From positions 1-44,624 of the IMG/VR virus record IMGVR_UViG_3300046167_000470: DNA of 44,624 nucleotides. One strand, 5' to 3'. Origin of the DNA: a virus. The translations under genes were made by a program, and so were the position numbers. Positions 7,823 to 19,400 of the stretch are shown here, one piece after another. The number at the start of each line of letters is the position of its first letter. Position 1 is the first letter of the stretch. Under the pieces are notes generated by a model, which searched no databases, was not told where the DNA came from, and saw nothing but the letters and a program-made list of their open reading frames with translations.

Positions 7823-10321
7823 ATGAACACGAACAACTCTATATCTAACTCTCTAAAGAAACTGCTAGAGATTAATACTAACTCGCTAAAGACGTTTGAG
7901 CGTATTAATGAAGCAGTAACTACTAATGCGAAAGACATCCCGTTAGAAATTCTAACTGACGAGGGTACTAAAATAGTATCTGTACCTGGATTCGGCTATA
8001 TGAAAAGAGAACTTGAGAGATTAGATAATAATCTAAAAGCTCTAGCAGGTTTAGGTAAAGGTTCGACTAGAGTAAAATTACCAGATGGTACTTTTCAAAG
8101 TATTATTACTACTTCATTAAAAACTCCAGCAAATGATATTACGTCTTTAGCTAGACCGACTGCTTTTATTTCAAAGCCTAATTATTTTGCAGAAGATTTC
8201 TTAAACCCAATGTTAGCCACAACGATAGATGTTAGTGGTCAAATTCCAAATGATACAGAAAGGGTTTTAGTAAAAAGAATTTTATTTGATGGTACAAATC
8301 AAGTAGCAGTAGACTTCTTTAATGAAAATTATAGAGACCAAGATAATATTGATTACTTAACTGCTATTAGAGATATTGTCAATAACAACATTGCATATAC
8401 ACTTGACGAAGAGTTAAGAGATATGCCTTATAGAACTACACAATATACTGGCAAGTTTGATGTCCTATCAATTTCAAATTCTCAAAGAGAAGTTTTAGAA
8501 GATGGTATTACTGTAAAACAGGCTATCAAATTATATACTTTAGATAGATTAACATACTCAGATAATGATAAAGATCTAGATGAGACTGAATTATTACGCG
8601 TAGGCGATCAATTGATGGTCACTGGTGGTTCTAAAAACACAAGATATAGAATCACAAAGCTGGACGCTTCAACTCGTCAGGCTGAGCTTACGTTGATAGA
8701 GGGCTATGAGGCTATTAAGATTGGTGCAGGTACTTTATCAATCTATAAGGTAGAAGATAATAATTTAGATCTAGAAATACCTGTAGGATTTGATGAAAGA
8801 GTTTTATGTTTTGTAAAAGCATTAGATCCTGAATCTAAAATCTTAGCTGAATCATGGTCTCCAGGTATTGGATTCTATTCAAATGATTTAGAGATATTAG
8901 AGGAAGATGGTAGTATCACATTACTTTCTGATTATTACAAAGCAAATGTGGCTGACTTTGGTAAACTTATTATGTCTATTAAAGAGGATAATATACCACC
9001 TGCAACGGTTGGTGTAACTCCAGATGCTCCTACATTAAATGCTAGTAACTTTAAAGTTGTTCAGATTAATAAACATTTAACTGATAATGATTCAGCGGAT
9101 AAAATTAAGAAATTATCTGCAGATAAAGCCAAAGTACTTGAAGCTGTTAAAAAATTAGATGACACAATTTCTAAAAAGAGATCTGAGATTGCTACTAAGA
9201 AATATGAATCTAAAATACAGAAAGATAAAGATAAAAACGAATTAAATGCATTAATTGAAGAAAGAGTATCAGAATCTAAACTTTACAACTCAATCGTAAC
9301 ACAGATTCAGGCATTATCTTCTTCATCTAATGCAACTAAGATTGCACCTAAATATAGAATTAGAGGTTTCTGGGCTGTACCTTCAGCTAAACAAGTAGCA
9401 GATACTTTAGACCAGAACGTTGTGCAGTTTATTATACAATATAGATACTTATCTACTTCTGGAAAGGCGGCAGAAGCAGCTCAGCTTAAATTTACTGATG
9501 AGAGTAGAGAAAAGCAGGCAATCTTCTCAAACTGGAATGAAAAGAAATCTAAAGTTAGAAAGAGAGCAAAGTCTATTGATAATAACGGTAATATTGCTAG
9601 TAAATTTACATGGCAAGAAACTAAAATCGAAGATGGACAAGAAATTAACTTTAACCAGTTAGATATTGCTATTAACCAGGGTGAGCTAGTAGAAATTAGA
9701 ATTAAATCAGTTTCAGAAGCTGGTTATCCTGCTAACCCAATCTTATCTGATTGGTCAGAGCCAGTTACAGTATCATTCCCGGAAGAAGAGGTTGATACAA
9801 CTGATGTTGCTGCTGTAGTAGAAGTTAATACTGCTGAATTAGCAAAAGTAGAAATTGTTGAAGAGTTAACTGCACAAGGAGTTTATACTCATGTTGAAGA
9901 TGCATTTACTGCAAATGAAAACTATTATGCTCACGTTGCAACAAATATTGCATCCGGCTTTTTATCTCCGGAACAAAAACCAATATCAGTCTATGACAAG
10001 ATAGCGGAACTTGAAGCTCAGATCGCAGGTCTTAAAGGTACTGTTGAAGCTGAAGTTGGAGAATTGGTTGTTAAGATTGTTGCTGAAGATGGAACAGTTA
10101 CTAATATCGTAAAAGATACTACAACTCAATTATTTGCAGGTTATTATGTAGATGAAGTTGCTGATCTTACAATTAGAAAAGGACATATTGTAACTAAGAC
10201 ATTTAAGTTACAATTAGAAAATAGTAAAGCCACTAAATTAGAATTAGTTTCTAGGCTAGTTGGTGATAGAACTAAACCAGCATATAAGTCTGTTAAACCC
10301 TGGTTCTCCGGAACACGATAA
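7823..10321 (+). CDS. Large virion structural protein, N-terminal part (frameshifted near 10296)
   Basis: 832 codons of an apparently longer gene. Removing one A from the AAA at 10295-10297 changes the local reading to S-V-N-P-G-S-P-E-H-D and continues into the frame that ends at 11504, giving a 1226-residue protein. The N-terminus is helical, a long charged helix or coiled coil lies at about residues 425-500 (DKAKVLEAVKKLDDTISKKR), and fibronectin-III-like beta segments follow (VVQFIIQYRYLSTSG at about 533, then VEIRIKSVSEAGYPANPILS). Such helix plus FN3-like arrangements are common in baseplate and fibre proteins. The last ~8 codons before 10321 are probably out of frame. No specific family is recognised. 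Confidence 0.6.
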   Translation: MNTNNSISNSLKKLLEINTNSLKTFERINEAVTTNAKDIPLEILTDEGTKIVSVPGFGYMKRELERLDNNLKALAGLGKGSTRVKLPDGTFQSIITTSLKTPANDITSLARPTAFISKPNYFAEDFLNPMLATTIDVSGQIPNDTERVLVKRILFDGTNQVAVDFFNENYRDQDNIDYLTAIRDIVNNNIAYTLDEELRDMPYRTTQYTGKFDVLSISNSQREVLEDGITVKQAIKLYTLDRLTYSDNDKDLDETELLRVGDQLMVTGGSKNTRYRITKLDASTRQAELTLIEGYEAIKIGAGTLSIYKVEDNNLDLEIPVGFDERVLCFVKALDPESKILAESWSPGIGFYSNDLEILEEDGSITLLSDYYKANVADFGKLIMSIKEDNIPPATVGVTPDAPTLNASNFKVVQINKHLTDNDSADKIKKLSADKAKVLEAVKKLDDTISKKRSEIATKKYESKIQKDKDKNELNALIEERVSESKLYNSIVTQIQALSSSSNATKIAPKYRIRGFWAVPSAKQVADTLDQNVVQFIIQYRYLSTSGKAAEAAQLKFTDESREKQAIFSNWNEKKSKVRKRAKSIDNNGNIASKFTWQETKIEDGQEINFNQLDIAINQGELVEIRIKSVSEAGYPANPILSDWSEPVTVSFPEEEVDTTDVAAVVEVNTAELAKVEIVEELTAQGVYTHVEDAFTANENYYAHVATNIASGFLSPEQKPISVYDKIAELEAQIAGLKGTVEAEVGELVVKIVAEDGTVTNIVKDTTTQLFAGYYVDEVADLTIRKGHIVTKTFKLQLENSKATKLELVSRLVGDRTKPAYKSVKPWFSGTR

Positions 10322-11504
10322 TGGGTTTGGTATTAAAGAAAACGATCAATCTGGTGAAGCTATTGATAATAAGGTTATTAGAGATAATTACTACCAAGAA
10401 GAGGGTAATTACGACCTAGTACCAGTTCAGTATCAAAATATTCCTAATAATACTTCAAGTGGAGCAGGCGCTGGAGAAGGTACTTATGATAATACATGGG
10501 ATGCACCTTACCAGTCAATGCAAAGAAGAGGTCAGTTTATCTACAGTAGATATATGGATATTGCAAATCAAAATCCGCACTATATCGTATCTCCTCTAAA
10601 TCCAGAAGCTAATATATCGATTAAAGATTACGAGTATGATTTAAGTATTCCTGATACTAACACACCATGGACTGCAACAAATAGTGCAAATGACTTTATT
10701 TGGGCTGGAAGTTTTTCCAACTATACAGATTCATGGAATGCTGATAAAATTAATACAACTAGTACTAGTACTATTACTTTAAGTGAATATAATACAGGTT
10801 TATTTGTTCACAAAGACCACCCTCTTTTAGAGAATCTATGGGATAGTGTACAAGAGTCTGGTGCAAATAGTGTTGATCTATCAAACCTTAAGAAGTCAAT
10901 GATATTTTCTATGACAAAGACTTCTATTCAAGCAACAGGTGGTACTCTATTTAGTATATTTGGATATGACTTAAATACGACACAAGTTACTGCTAAACAA
11001 CAAACTGCATTCCACTCAGGTGATGGGTTATTTGATACTGCTTTAAATGATGCTCAAATTGCTGCAGGTAATGGTCCAATTGTAAGACCTATTAAAATGT
11101 CTTTTGACGCAAGTGACCAGTACTTATTAGGTGGTAGATCTTGTGGCGCTTACCTATTTATGTCTCCTGTTAATTTAGATAGTTTAAAAGTTAGTGGTGA
11201 AACTAAAAGGTCAGCAAAAGAAATTAGAGCAAAAAAAGATAATGAGTCGAACGCAGTTTCAGTAGATGTAGTATTCCAATATAGAATGACTGATTACTTT
11301 GGCAACAACGAATCTATTGACACTGGTAGAATTGGTGGTTTCGGAAGACTTGCGTATAATAACTTAACTTATACTAAGAAAATAGGTTTAGACATTTTTG
11401 ACAAGTACGGTGAACAATTCTCATTCGATTTAGAAGTGTTTGCAAAGTATGGTCCAAAAGGTAAGAACTTAAACTCTATCAAAGCTGCGAGATTACTTAG
11501 ATAA
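10260..11504 (+). CDS. C-terminal part of the structural protein begun at 7823
   Basis: This open frame has no convincing start of its own. Its first ~12 codons overlap the in-frame end of the upstream gene, and sequence natural to this frame begins at about 10297 (NPGSPEHDNGFGIKEN). The remaining ~400 residues are beta-rich and Asn/Thr/Ser-rich, then become charged near the end (SAKEIRAKKDN). The end is F-A-K-Y-G-P-K-G-K-N-L-N-S-I-K-A-A-R-L-L-R. It is almost certainly the C-terminal domain of the 1226-residue structural protein. If the break is real, it would be a separate gene with start unknown. Confidence 0.6.
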   Translation: MVIELNQHISLLNPGSPEHDNGFGIKENDQSGEAIDNKVIRDNYYQEEGNYDLVPVQYQNIPNNTSSGAGAGEGTYDNTWDAPYQSMQRRGQFIYSRYMDIANQNPHYIVSPLNPEANISIKDYEYDLSIPDTNTPWTATNSANDFIWAGSFSNYTDSWNADKINTTSTSTITLSEYNTGLFVHKDHPLLENLWDSVQESGANSVDLSNLKKSMIFSMTKTSIQATGGTLFSIFGYDLNTTQVTAKQQTAFHSGDGLFDTALNDAQIAAGNGPIVRPIKMSFDASDQYLLGGRSCGAYLFMSPVNLDSLKVSGETKRSAKEIRAKKDNESNAVSVDVVFQYRMTDYFGNNESIDTGRIGGFGRLAYNNLTYTKKIGLDIFDKYGEQFSFDLEVFAKYGPKGKNLNSIKAARLLR

Positions 11505-11538
11505 TGTATATGTCCCCACCAGTTGGATGGATATATAG

Positions 11539-11554
11539 TAGAGAGGATTCTCTA
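11539..11554 (+). other. Small hairpin in the gap between two structural genes
   Basis: A perfect 6-bp inverted repeat (TAGAGA, loop GGAT, TCTCTA) lies in the 68-base gap between the gene ending at 11504 and the ATG at 11573. It is followed by an A-rich rather than a T-rich run, so it is a poor terminator. It may be an RNA processing or stability structure, or chance. Confidence 0.25.
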
Positions 11555-11572
11555 TAAAAGATAAAAAGGTAA

Positions 11573-14500
11573 ATGGCAGTACAACAAATAAACTTATCGG
11601 ATGTCGGGTATTTAACGTCGGCAGGAGCGTTAGGGCATACAGGTCCATTTGATGAAATAACATGGATTGATGATGCTGTAGCTAGCACGGTGTATTTTAC
11701 AACTTTTGATAATACAGCGACGCCTCCTTCATCTGGGTTATCAAATCCGTTTGATGGTAATGTTACAGACTCTCAAGGTAATCCTACTCCTGGTTGGTAT
11801 AAAACAGATACTGGTGATGTTATTCAAATTGATAGTTCAGGACAACAAGCAGGTACATTTACTACGACGTTAGCAACTACAGAAGCAACAACAACTTTAG
11901 CAACATTTTTACCAGCAGATGCAGAACCAGTTACAGTAGCAGCTGGATTAACTGGTACTTCAATTGTTTCTCAAGATGTAACTATTGGTGGATTAGGTGC
12001 ATTTGCAAGTGCTAACCCTACTAATTATACATTAGGTATTTCTGATTACGATATTAATATTACAGTCCCAAGTGGTTTTGATAATACCGGACAAGAGGTT
12101 ACGGTAACTGTAACTGGAGTATCTGTAACAGAACTAGATTCAATAGCATGGGATAGTGGTAATACTGGTAATATATCAGTAGGATCTGCTGGCCAAGATC
12201 AAAACTCACAGCCGTCAGCTCCTTTAGAGCAATATAGTATGACTGGCGCTAATGGAAACCTAGATGGCCAAGACTTTGAGCTACAAAACGGAACACCTAA
12301 TAATGCCTGGGATAGTGGTACTCCCACAATATTTCTAACAAATTCTAGTCTTACAGGTGGTAATATTCAGATTGTTATCCCACCGAATCCTTCTAATGAT
12401 AGTAGATCTATCGAGATTAGGCTGCAACACCCTGACGATCCATCAAAGGTTTCTGCATGGAGAACTATTACACAAGCAGGTTCTAATGCAATTCCAGTAG
12501 CTTACGACTATACATTTAATATACCTGCAGATACAGACCCTCTTGAAAAAGAATTAGATTTTTCTAGTCCAACCGGTTGGACGGGTGCTGGAGTAGTAGG
12601 TGATTCTGATGATAGTTTTGGAGCTGGTGATTTACAAATAAGAATTTTAACAGCAGTCAACTGTACTGTTGAAGATGTTAATGGTAGCGGCGGTGCTTTA
12701 TCACTTCCGGCTGTTATTTCTAATGGTAGTAATGGCGCTCCGACTATAAAAATTATACCTGATACTGATGCTGCAATTACCAATCTAGTAACGTATGAAG
12801 CGTTCGATGATTCTGGAGATTCTGATGACGGGACTATTAGTTTAGTAGTACAACAGGCACAAAACCAAGCTCCAATTATTCAGGGTGGTAATGAATTTAC
12901 ACTACCGTCTGTAAATGTTGGAGATGTTTACCCATCTTTTAACCTAGGTGCTTATATTAACGCAACTGAGGAAACACCTGCAGCTGACTTAACATACTAC
13001 ATTTCTGTTAATGATAACGGTGCTGGATTAAGTGGTTCTGGTGGAACACCAATGACAGCTGGTAATTATACAGGTCAACATGGTACTTTAACAGTAACTA
13101 TACAAAATAATGTACCTCCTGCATTTTTATATACTAGTAATATTACTTTAGGTCCTAATAGTAACCCATCTTCACAAGAAGATGTCTTTTGGGTAAAGGT
13201 TAAAGATGATGGAAATCCACAGCTTGAATCTTCCGCGGCTGATTTTAAATTTACTTTAAGTGCAGCAGTTAATGCGGCTCCGGTATGGAATCAAACTGCT
13301 ACATCAGGAGAGGTACAACAGTTTAGTACATTAACTGGTAATGTAAATAATAGTGTTTTTATTAGTGATCCTGACGGAAGCCAAAATGAGATTACTTTTA
13401 CATCTACTAAAACTTCAGGACTCATTGGTTCTAGTTTTACTTTAGATGCTAATGGCTCATGGACATATAACTCTGCAACTCTAAACGTTCCTGTTAACCA
13501 ATTCATAGTAGAAACTTATGAGATTACTGCAAGAGATGCATTTAATGATGAAGCAACAGGAGGTCCATTTACACTTTCAATTAGAGTTAATGGTGTTGGT
13601 TTTATTACTGTAAATAGATCTCAGTTTACTGGAGATGGGAACACAGCATGTAACTTAAACCAAGGAATTATCGCATACTTAGATGCGGCGCAAGCAGGTT
13701 CTGTTGCTCAGTTGGCCATAGGGCATAGTATTTATACACAAATAGATTCTGGAAATAATACTCCGACATCTCCATTAATAGCTCCTTCTAATTCTAACCA
13801 ATGGGTTTCTGTACAGGATGGTAATTCAACTAAAGCATTACAAATAAATTCAGTTGGTGTAATAGAAGGTATAATTAACTGTAACGTAACAACAGGTAAT
13901 GCTTGGCAAATTTCAGTACAATTTGGAAACGATGAAAACGATATTTGTAGAGGCAACTATGAAGAGGCAGATGTTTGGCAAAATATAATAGATCCTGACG
14001 ATGTTAATAATGGACTTAACGGGGCACAACCTACTTTAAGTGATATTGTAACTGCGGGTGGGCAACTATTCTCAAACGAATACTTTGCAAACCAATATGA
14101 TGGTCAAACTGCACCTGCTGGTTTATTAGTTCCTTCTGGTTATTATTCAGATAATAGCTTACAAGATAATTACTTTAGATTAGTTGGTGGTAATTGGACT
14201 TCTCAAATAGCCACAGAATGTGCAGATCCAATCGTCTATAAAACATATTCGGTAGATATATGGTTTAATCAAAATATGCCTACATCTATTGATGCTGCAT
14301 GTACAGGCGCAGGTTCTGTAATAGCAGATACTCTTTGGTTTAGAGCAGATGAACTGGCAACATATAATGATACTGCTTTAGATAATACAGATAATATTGG
14401 TAAATTAACATATTTACTAAAAAATAATATCGTAGTATTTACGGATGAGGCTTCTGCTCAAATGTTAGATTATGATAACCTTTGGCCAAGTACTGTATTT

Positions 14501-14710
14501 TTAGCAGATCAAAACGGTGCACCCCTAGCTCAATTTGCTGTTTGGGAAAATGATAATTCAAGCGGCTATATTGGTAATTTTAGATGGAAAGGTGATAATC
14601 CAGATACAGGTGATTTAGAAGATGCATTAAGCACTACAAATCTTGCTAATTGTACACCTAGATATGAAAGACCTGTACCAAATGCTGCTATTTGTTTAGG
14701 GATTACCTAA
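11573..14710 (+). CDS. Giant adhesin-like virion protein, fragment 1 of 4 (N-terminal 1045 residues)
   Basis: First fragment of what reads as one gene from 11573 to 20089. Three one-base insertions (GGG at 14699-14701, T6 at 15461-15466, GG at 16403-16404) account exactly for the frame changes and give a 2837-residue protein. This part is built from Thr/Ser/Asn-rich beta domains: a Thr-rich linker (LATTEATTTLATF, about residues 101-113), immunoglobulin/BACON-like modules (one ending SAWRTITQAGS near residue 304), and cadherin/VCBS-like modules around residues 435-690 (NAAPVWNQ, FISDPDGSQNEITF, TLDANGSWTYNS). These are typical surface-binding domains. It is probably a tail fibre or host-contact protein; family homology is unproven. 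Confidence 0.65.
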   Translation: MAVQQINLSDVGYLTSAGALGHTGPFDEITWIDDAVASTVYFTTFDNTATPPSSGLSNPFDGNVTDSQGNPTPGWYKTDTGDVIQIDSSGQQAGTFTTTLATTEATTTLATFLPADAEPVTVAAGLTGTSIVSQDVTIGGLGAFASANPTNYTLGISDYDINITVPSGFDNTGQEVTVTVTGVSVTELDSIAWDSGNTGNISVGSAGQDQNSQPSAPLEQYSMTGANGNLDGQDFELQNGTPNNAWDSGTPTIFLTNSSLTGGNIQIVIPPNPSNDSRSIEIRLQHPDDPSKVSAWRTITQAGSNAIPVAYDYTFNIPADTDPLEKELDFSSPTGWTGAGVVGDSDDSFGAGDLQIRILTAVNCTVEDVNGSGGALSLPAVISNGSNGAPTIKIIPDTDAAITNLVTYEAFDDSGDSDDGTISLVVQQAQNQAPIIQGGNEFTLPSVNVGDVYPSFNLGAYINATEETPAADLTYYISVNDNGAGLSGSGGTPMTAGNYTGQHGTLTVTIQNNVPPAFLYTSNITLGPNSNPSSQEDVFWVKVKDDGNPQLESSAADFKFTLSAAVNAAPVWNQTATSGEVQQFSTLTGNVNNSVFISDPDGSQNEITFTSTKTSGLIGSSFTLDANGSWTYNSATLNVPVNQFIVETYEITARDAFNDEATGGPFTLSIRVNGVGFITVNRSQFTGDGNTACNLNQGIIAYLDAAQAGSVAQLAIGHSIYTQIDSGNNTPTSPLIAPSNSNQWVSVQDGNSTKALQINSVGVIEGIINCNVTTGNAWQISVQFGNDENDICRGNYEEADVWQNIIDPDDVNNGLNGAQPTLSDIVTAGGQLFSNEYFANQYDGQTAPAGLLVPSGYYSDNSLQDNYFRLVGGNWTSQIATECADPIVYKTYSVDIWFNQNMPTSIDAACTGAGSVIADTLWFRADELATYNDTALDNTDNIGKLTYLLKNNIVVFTDEASAQMLDYDNLWPSTVFLADQNGAPLAQFAVWENDNSSGYIGNFRWKGDNPDTGDLEDALSTTNLANCTPRYERPVPNAAICLGIT

Positions 14711-14816
14711 TAATGAATGTGATGTACCTTCTGGATTTTCAACATCTAGAGAAAATGTATTTTATGCTTTTTATTCATGTGAAGCAAAATTTGAAGAAGG
14801 CGTTCCTTATTGGCCA

Positions 14817-15485
14817 ATGTATATTGTAGATGGACTGCATACTATTGAACCTGGTTCTAGCTCTTATTTAGAAGATTTATGGGATCAGATTGCACCTCCT
14901 GTTATTATGAATGGCGATAATTTGATAGGTTGTATTAGTTTAGTTCATAAAATCTTTGCAGTAAACGCTGATGATGCTATTAGCATTCTTAATAGCCAAC
15001 AAGAATATCAAGGTATAAATGTAAGGCCTGTTAGAGTTTCAGGTCCGGACATAGGGTTAACAAGTGGTGCTGAAATTAATTACGGCTATGCTGACTGTAA
15101 CACATGTATATTAGATGGTAATTTTACGAACACATATACACTACAGACTGCTGATGATGCTGATATAATTAATAGATCTATTCCTAATTTTGATTTAGAA
15201 AGTAATTATCAATTAGATGATTTATCTAAACCTTTATTAAGAACAAACCCTAAACTATCAACAAATGCTAAATTAGTAGTTAACTCGAATGGTAATATGT
15301 TTATTGAGTCAATTGATGCTACAAAAGAATTAGCTTCAGTTGAATATAAAAAATTTAGTTTAAATAAAGATGGACAGTGGGCTTACGACTTACAAAAATT
15401 CTTTAAACAGTCAAAGACTCCTTCAGATCAAATTTATTTAACAAAGAAAAGCTATTCCGATTTTTTCAGTACAAGAAACTTTTGA
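14817..15485 (+). CDS. Giant adhesin-like virion protein, fragment 2 of 4
   Basis: The frame is open from about 14702, upstream of its first ATG, and reads directly on from the previous fragment (LPNNECDVPSGF after the break). It contains a segment rich in Asn and Leu (PLLRTNPKLSTNAKLVVNSN at about 138-157), which I recall as a conserved feature of large structural proteins of this phage type. The frame ends by a stop only because of an extra T in T6 at 15461-15466. Not an independent gene in my reading. Confidence 0.5.
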   Translation: MYIVDGLHTIEPGSSSYLEDLWDQIAPPVIMNGDNLIGCISLVHKIFAVNADDAISILNSQQEYQGINVRPVRVSGPDIGLTSGAEINYGYADCNTCILDGNFTNTYTLQTADDADIINRSIPNFDLESNYQLDDLSKPLLRTNPKLSTNAKLVVNSNGNMFIESIDATKELASVEYKKFSLNKDGQWAYDLQKFFKQSKTPSDQIYLTKKSYSDFFSTRNF

Positions 15486-15558
15486 TAAGCAAATAGAAGA
15501 AGATTATCATTACGGAACAGTCTATAATTATTCTAAGCTTCATACTGAAGATTTCAGA

Positions 15559-16425
15559 ATGATGGCTCCGATTTGGCTAGATAAAAATATTCCTTCTAAA
15601 TTTGTAATATTTAGAGTTAACGATCCTTCTGCATTAGATTTTGATGCAGTAAGTAACTTAGAAAATATGACAACTATTTTAAATAATAGTGAGATTATTA
15701 AAACATTTGATTTAACTAGAGATTCTGAACTTGGTACTTATATTAGAAACCACGTACAATCAGAATCATTCCCTAAAAATCCGTTAACTATTAATTTTGA
15801 TAGAAATGAAAGAAGTAGTTTCAATGGTATTGATTTATCTAAAGGTGGATTTACCAGTAAGGGTGAATACCTATATGATGATTTTGTTAAGAAAGATCAA
15901 ACTATTATAGCTGAAAATAATTTAATTACAGACGGATTCCAAAGAAATAATTTAGCATGTGCTAATTTAATTAACATGGAATTCTTATTTAACGATAACA
16001 ACGTTGAAGATTATGGTATAAATAGATATTTTGGTTTATATGTAGATAATATAGACTCAGGGTATGGTACTTTAAGCTCTGCTAATAATGGACTGCTTAA
16101 GTTTAAGCATCTAAATTCAGATATTAATGATTCCCCTAACTCTGCTATTCCTCCACATCATTTAATGGCGTCATCTCCTGTTTTAGGATATGCTAATGTT
16201 TCAGATGATTTCTATAAAATATCTCCTAGACAATTCTATAACTCTTTAAACTTAGAGGTTAGAGTAGAAGATGGTGCTAATAACATTCCTAATGAAATTA
16301 AATTAGCTGCAACTGGAAGGTCTGTAGAAATGACGACTAATAACAATGTTGGTAGTGATTTTATTAAAGTAAATGTTGTTGAAAACCCAGCAGTTAATGA
16401 TAGGATTTGCAATATTCCCATCTAA
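15559..16425 (+). CDS. Giant adhesin-like virion protein, fragment 3 of 4
   Basis: Frame open from about 15462 (FSVQETFDKQIEEDYHYG follows the break), before its first ATG at 15559. About 320 residues of mixed alpha/beta structural sequence, with no enzymatic motif seen. The stop at 16425 follows an apparent extra G at 16403-16404; removing it gives N-D-R-F-A-I-F-P-S-K-E-Q, which continues into fragment 4. The overlap with fragment 4 (16373-16425) is an artefact of that shift. Confidence 0.5.
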   Translation: MMAPIWLDKNIPSKFVIFRVNDPSALDFDAVSNLENMTTILNNSEIIKTFDLTRDSELGTYIRNHVQSESFPKNPLTINFDRNERSSFNGIDLSKGGFTSKGEYLYDDFVKKDQTIIAENNLITDGFQRNNLACANLINMEFLFNDNNVEDYGINRYFGLYVDNIDSGYGTLSSANNGLLKFKHLNSDINDSPNSAIPPHHLMASSPVLGYANVSDDFYKISPRQFYNSLNLEVRVEDGANNIPNEIKLAATGRSVEMTTNNNVGSDFIKVNVVENPAVNDRICNIPI

Positions 16426-19400
16426 AGAACAGTTATATAGAATTCAATTTAAAAGGTATACAGTAGGTAATATATTTTCATTTGGAATTACTGTAAATGG
16501 TGCTCTTCAAAACCTATTCATAACTTTAACTGAAGACTTACAAACTCTAGTCGACACTTTAAATAATACATTTAGTATTATTAGTGACAATCTAGTATTT
16601 GAAAAGGAGTCAGATGATAGTATGGTTGTTTATGAGAAGAGAGCATCGCTATCTCCGTTTGAACCTAGTATATCTTCATTGGGTAATAATATAACTATTG
16701 CTAGAATAGAAGAATTACAAGTACCTTATGATTTAGCAAATAATATGTTCTTTGGTACTGATGGTTTAGCACCTGGACATTTTAATTCAACTAGTTTTTC
16801 AAACCAGGGTACTCTTGCAGAAATCACATCTGCTATTGTAAAGTCTATTAATTCAGTTGATAATGGATTTACAGCATTAACCTATGATAAAGCTGAACAT
16901 TTTTATATTAAAACTGATGTAGTTGGCTATAGGTTATTACAGGCTGGTATTGCAATTCCAGATGATAATGCTAATAATTGGATTTCTTTAGATGATGCAA
17001 ACGAAGATGTAGATAATTTACTGAGATTAAATATTAGTGATGATTCATCTGATGTGCTTTCTAACAGTAATGTATATTTCTTTAGTGGTGGTAATTCTGC
17101 TAATAAATCTATGCTAGTAAGTTTAGACTCAGTTAATGATATTAATATTAATGATTATATTGAGACTAAATCAATTGGCATATACAATAAAGTCATTGAT
17201 ATAGTAGATGATATTGAAAGACTACCTTTACAATATAAGAAAGTTGTCTTAGAAAGAGATAATACAATTGACTCTGGTGAAATTAATATCTTTGCTGATA
17301 ATCTAGTTAGACTAGGTTTATTTTCAGCGTATGATATTCATGATATGAATTTTGACTTTTATGATACTTCTAATTCTAAACTAAAAGAATTACAGTATGA
17401 AACTGAAGATGAAATTGCATACGAACCAGAAAGAGATCAAACAAATGACATATATCCATTTGGTGATATTGAAAATACAGAATATACTATTGAACCAGAA
17501 AGATATTTTACAGGTTTAAATGATGTACTATTAGAAGAACAAGCTGATGAGTTTAAAGAGAATATTATTCAAAGCGAGTACGATAGACTACAAGAAAACT
17601 ATTTAAAAGAATTTGCTGTTGACTCTAGAGTAATACCTAATATTAATAAGTGGGTATTAAAAGATACTCTTACTGTAAGAGAACAACCATATTACTTAAA
17701 TGCTAATGAAGCATTTGGAAGATCTAACTTCTCTGCAGATTTATCTTTTGAAAATAGAAATAGATTAGGTATGACACATGAGTGGTTTTATGTTAATAAC
17801 CTACCTAAACATTTAACTAAGAATTTAGGAGAAGACGGAGCTGACCCTATTTATAGATTAAATGATTCATTTAGTTATATTAACTTTATGGAAGGGTTTG
17901 AGATTACCCCTGCTATTTTTAAAGATACAAATTATGACTACTTTGATAGATTCTTTGTAACGGAAGGGTTTGAGACCAAAGGTGATAATAACTATAAGAC
18001 TTTTGTAAAAACAAATAGACAAAAGAAATATACTAAAATTGACGGCGGTAATGATATAGCTTTTGCTGAAACTATTTTTAAAGGGCTAAAGATTAAGTTT
18101 AAAAATAGAAAAGAGTTTACATCAGATACTCCAGTTGACTTTATTAAGTCGTCAGAATTTAATGGATATAAATTCAGTATTTTGCTAAACGTAAAAACTG
18201 CACAAGAGTCAAATGATATTGAGTATGAAGTAATTCAAAACGATAAGTTTAAATATGTGGTATTCTTTATCTCACTAAGTCTAGATGATTTATGGGCAGA
18301 TCAAACGTTAACCAAAAAACTACTTTATGAATTAAAACATTCTCTTGTTTGGGATAATGAAGCCGGCACTTTTAAATATTCTGATATAAAATTAGATGGT
18401 CATTTAGATTTTAATTCTCTAAATCAAACCAACGATGCTGCTGACGATTATTTAATACTAAAAGGTTTACAGCATGCAGATGGTAGTATGCCTCAATTCT
18501 TAGAACAGATTAATAAAAACGATGATGATGCATTTGGTAATATCATAGTTAAATTAAACACTGCTTTTGGTGAAATGACATTAAGAGTAAATATAGAAGA
18601 GATTGAAGGTCAAGATAGTATTAAACTTACACAAGGTGTAAAAAATATTACCGATGGTGATTTTGGTGATGGCTTTGATCAAAACGGAGATCCATTAACT
18701 CCATTTATAGATTTGAATACATTGCCAGGTTATTTACAATGGAATGCTGAGTACATATATATTCAGGGTGGTATAAATGCCTACGAAAATATTTTAAATG
18801 CATTAGGTATACAAAACGTAGCCGAGATGCTGCTTAGAGAACCAGGTAGTGTAAAGTATACGACTGTTCAAACCGACGGTACGATTGAGCAGAATAAATT
18901 TATTATTCTAATTGAAGATGGTGTAGAAATTATTAAAGAGTCTTTTATCATAACAACAGAAGATGAAGATAAACCTGAATCATTTAAGTTATCGACGAGT
19001 AATATTGGCTATAATTTAACTAATAGTTTTACCTACTATCCGTTCTTAATTAGACATAACGGTGGATATACGATTGATACAACCCCGGTTGTAACATTCA
19101 CAGACATATATGCACACATGAAGACAAACACTTTACAAAGTACATCAAATATAAATGAGATTACTCTTGAAGAAAGAATGTACAAACACTCTCTATCAGA
19201 TCTATCTGAAATTGAATTAGCAAAAGATTACTATAGAAGATATAATAGATGTGGCGTTGCTTTTAATTTAGGATTTATTTATGATGGTGGTACACATGAT
19301 GTACAATGGGGTAAAATTAAAAATCATTTCTACAGAAAGGTAAATGAGTTTAATACAGCTGGTATTACAAAACTATCTACGTCTACAGATAAATTACCGC

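Noticed and set aside
11504-11557. 17-codon peptide in the TAATG overlap before the giant gene (MYMSPPVGWIYSREDSL)
   Set aside because: Too short, no supporting motif, and it runs through the hairpin.
15455-15490. Programmed frameshift at T6
   Set aside because: Many similar one-base breaks occur in unrelated genes with varied run bases, and no slippery heptamer with a downstream structure is evident, so error is simpler.
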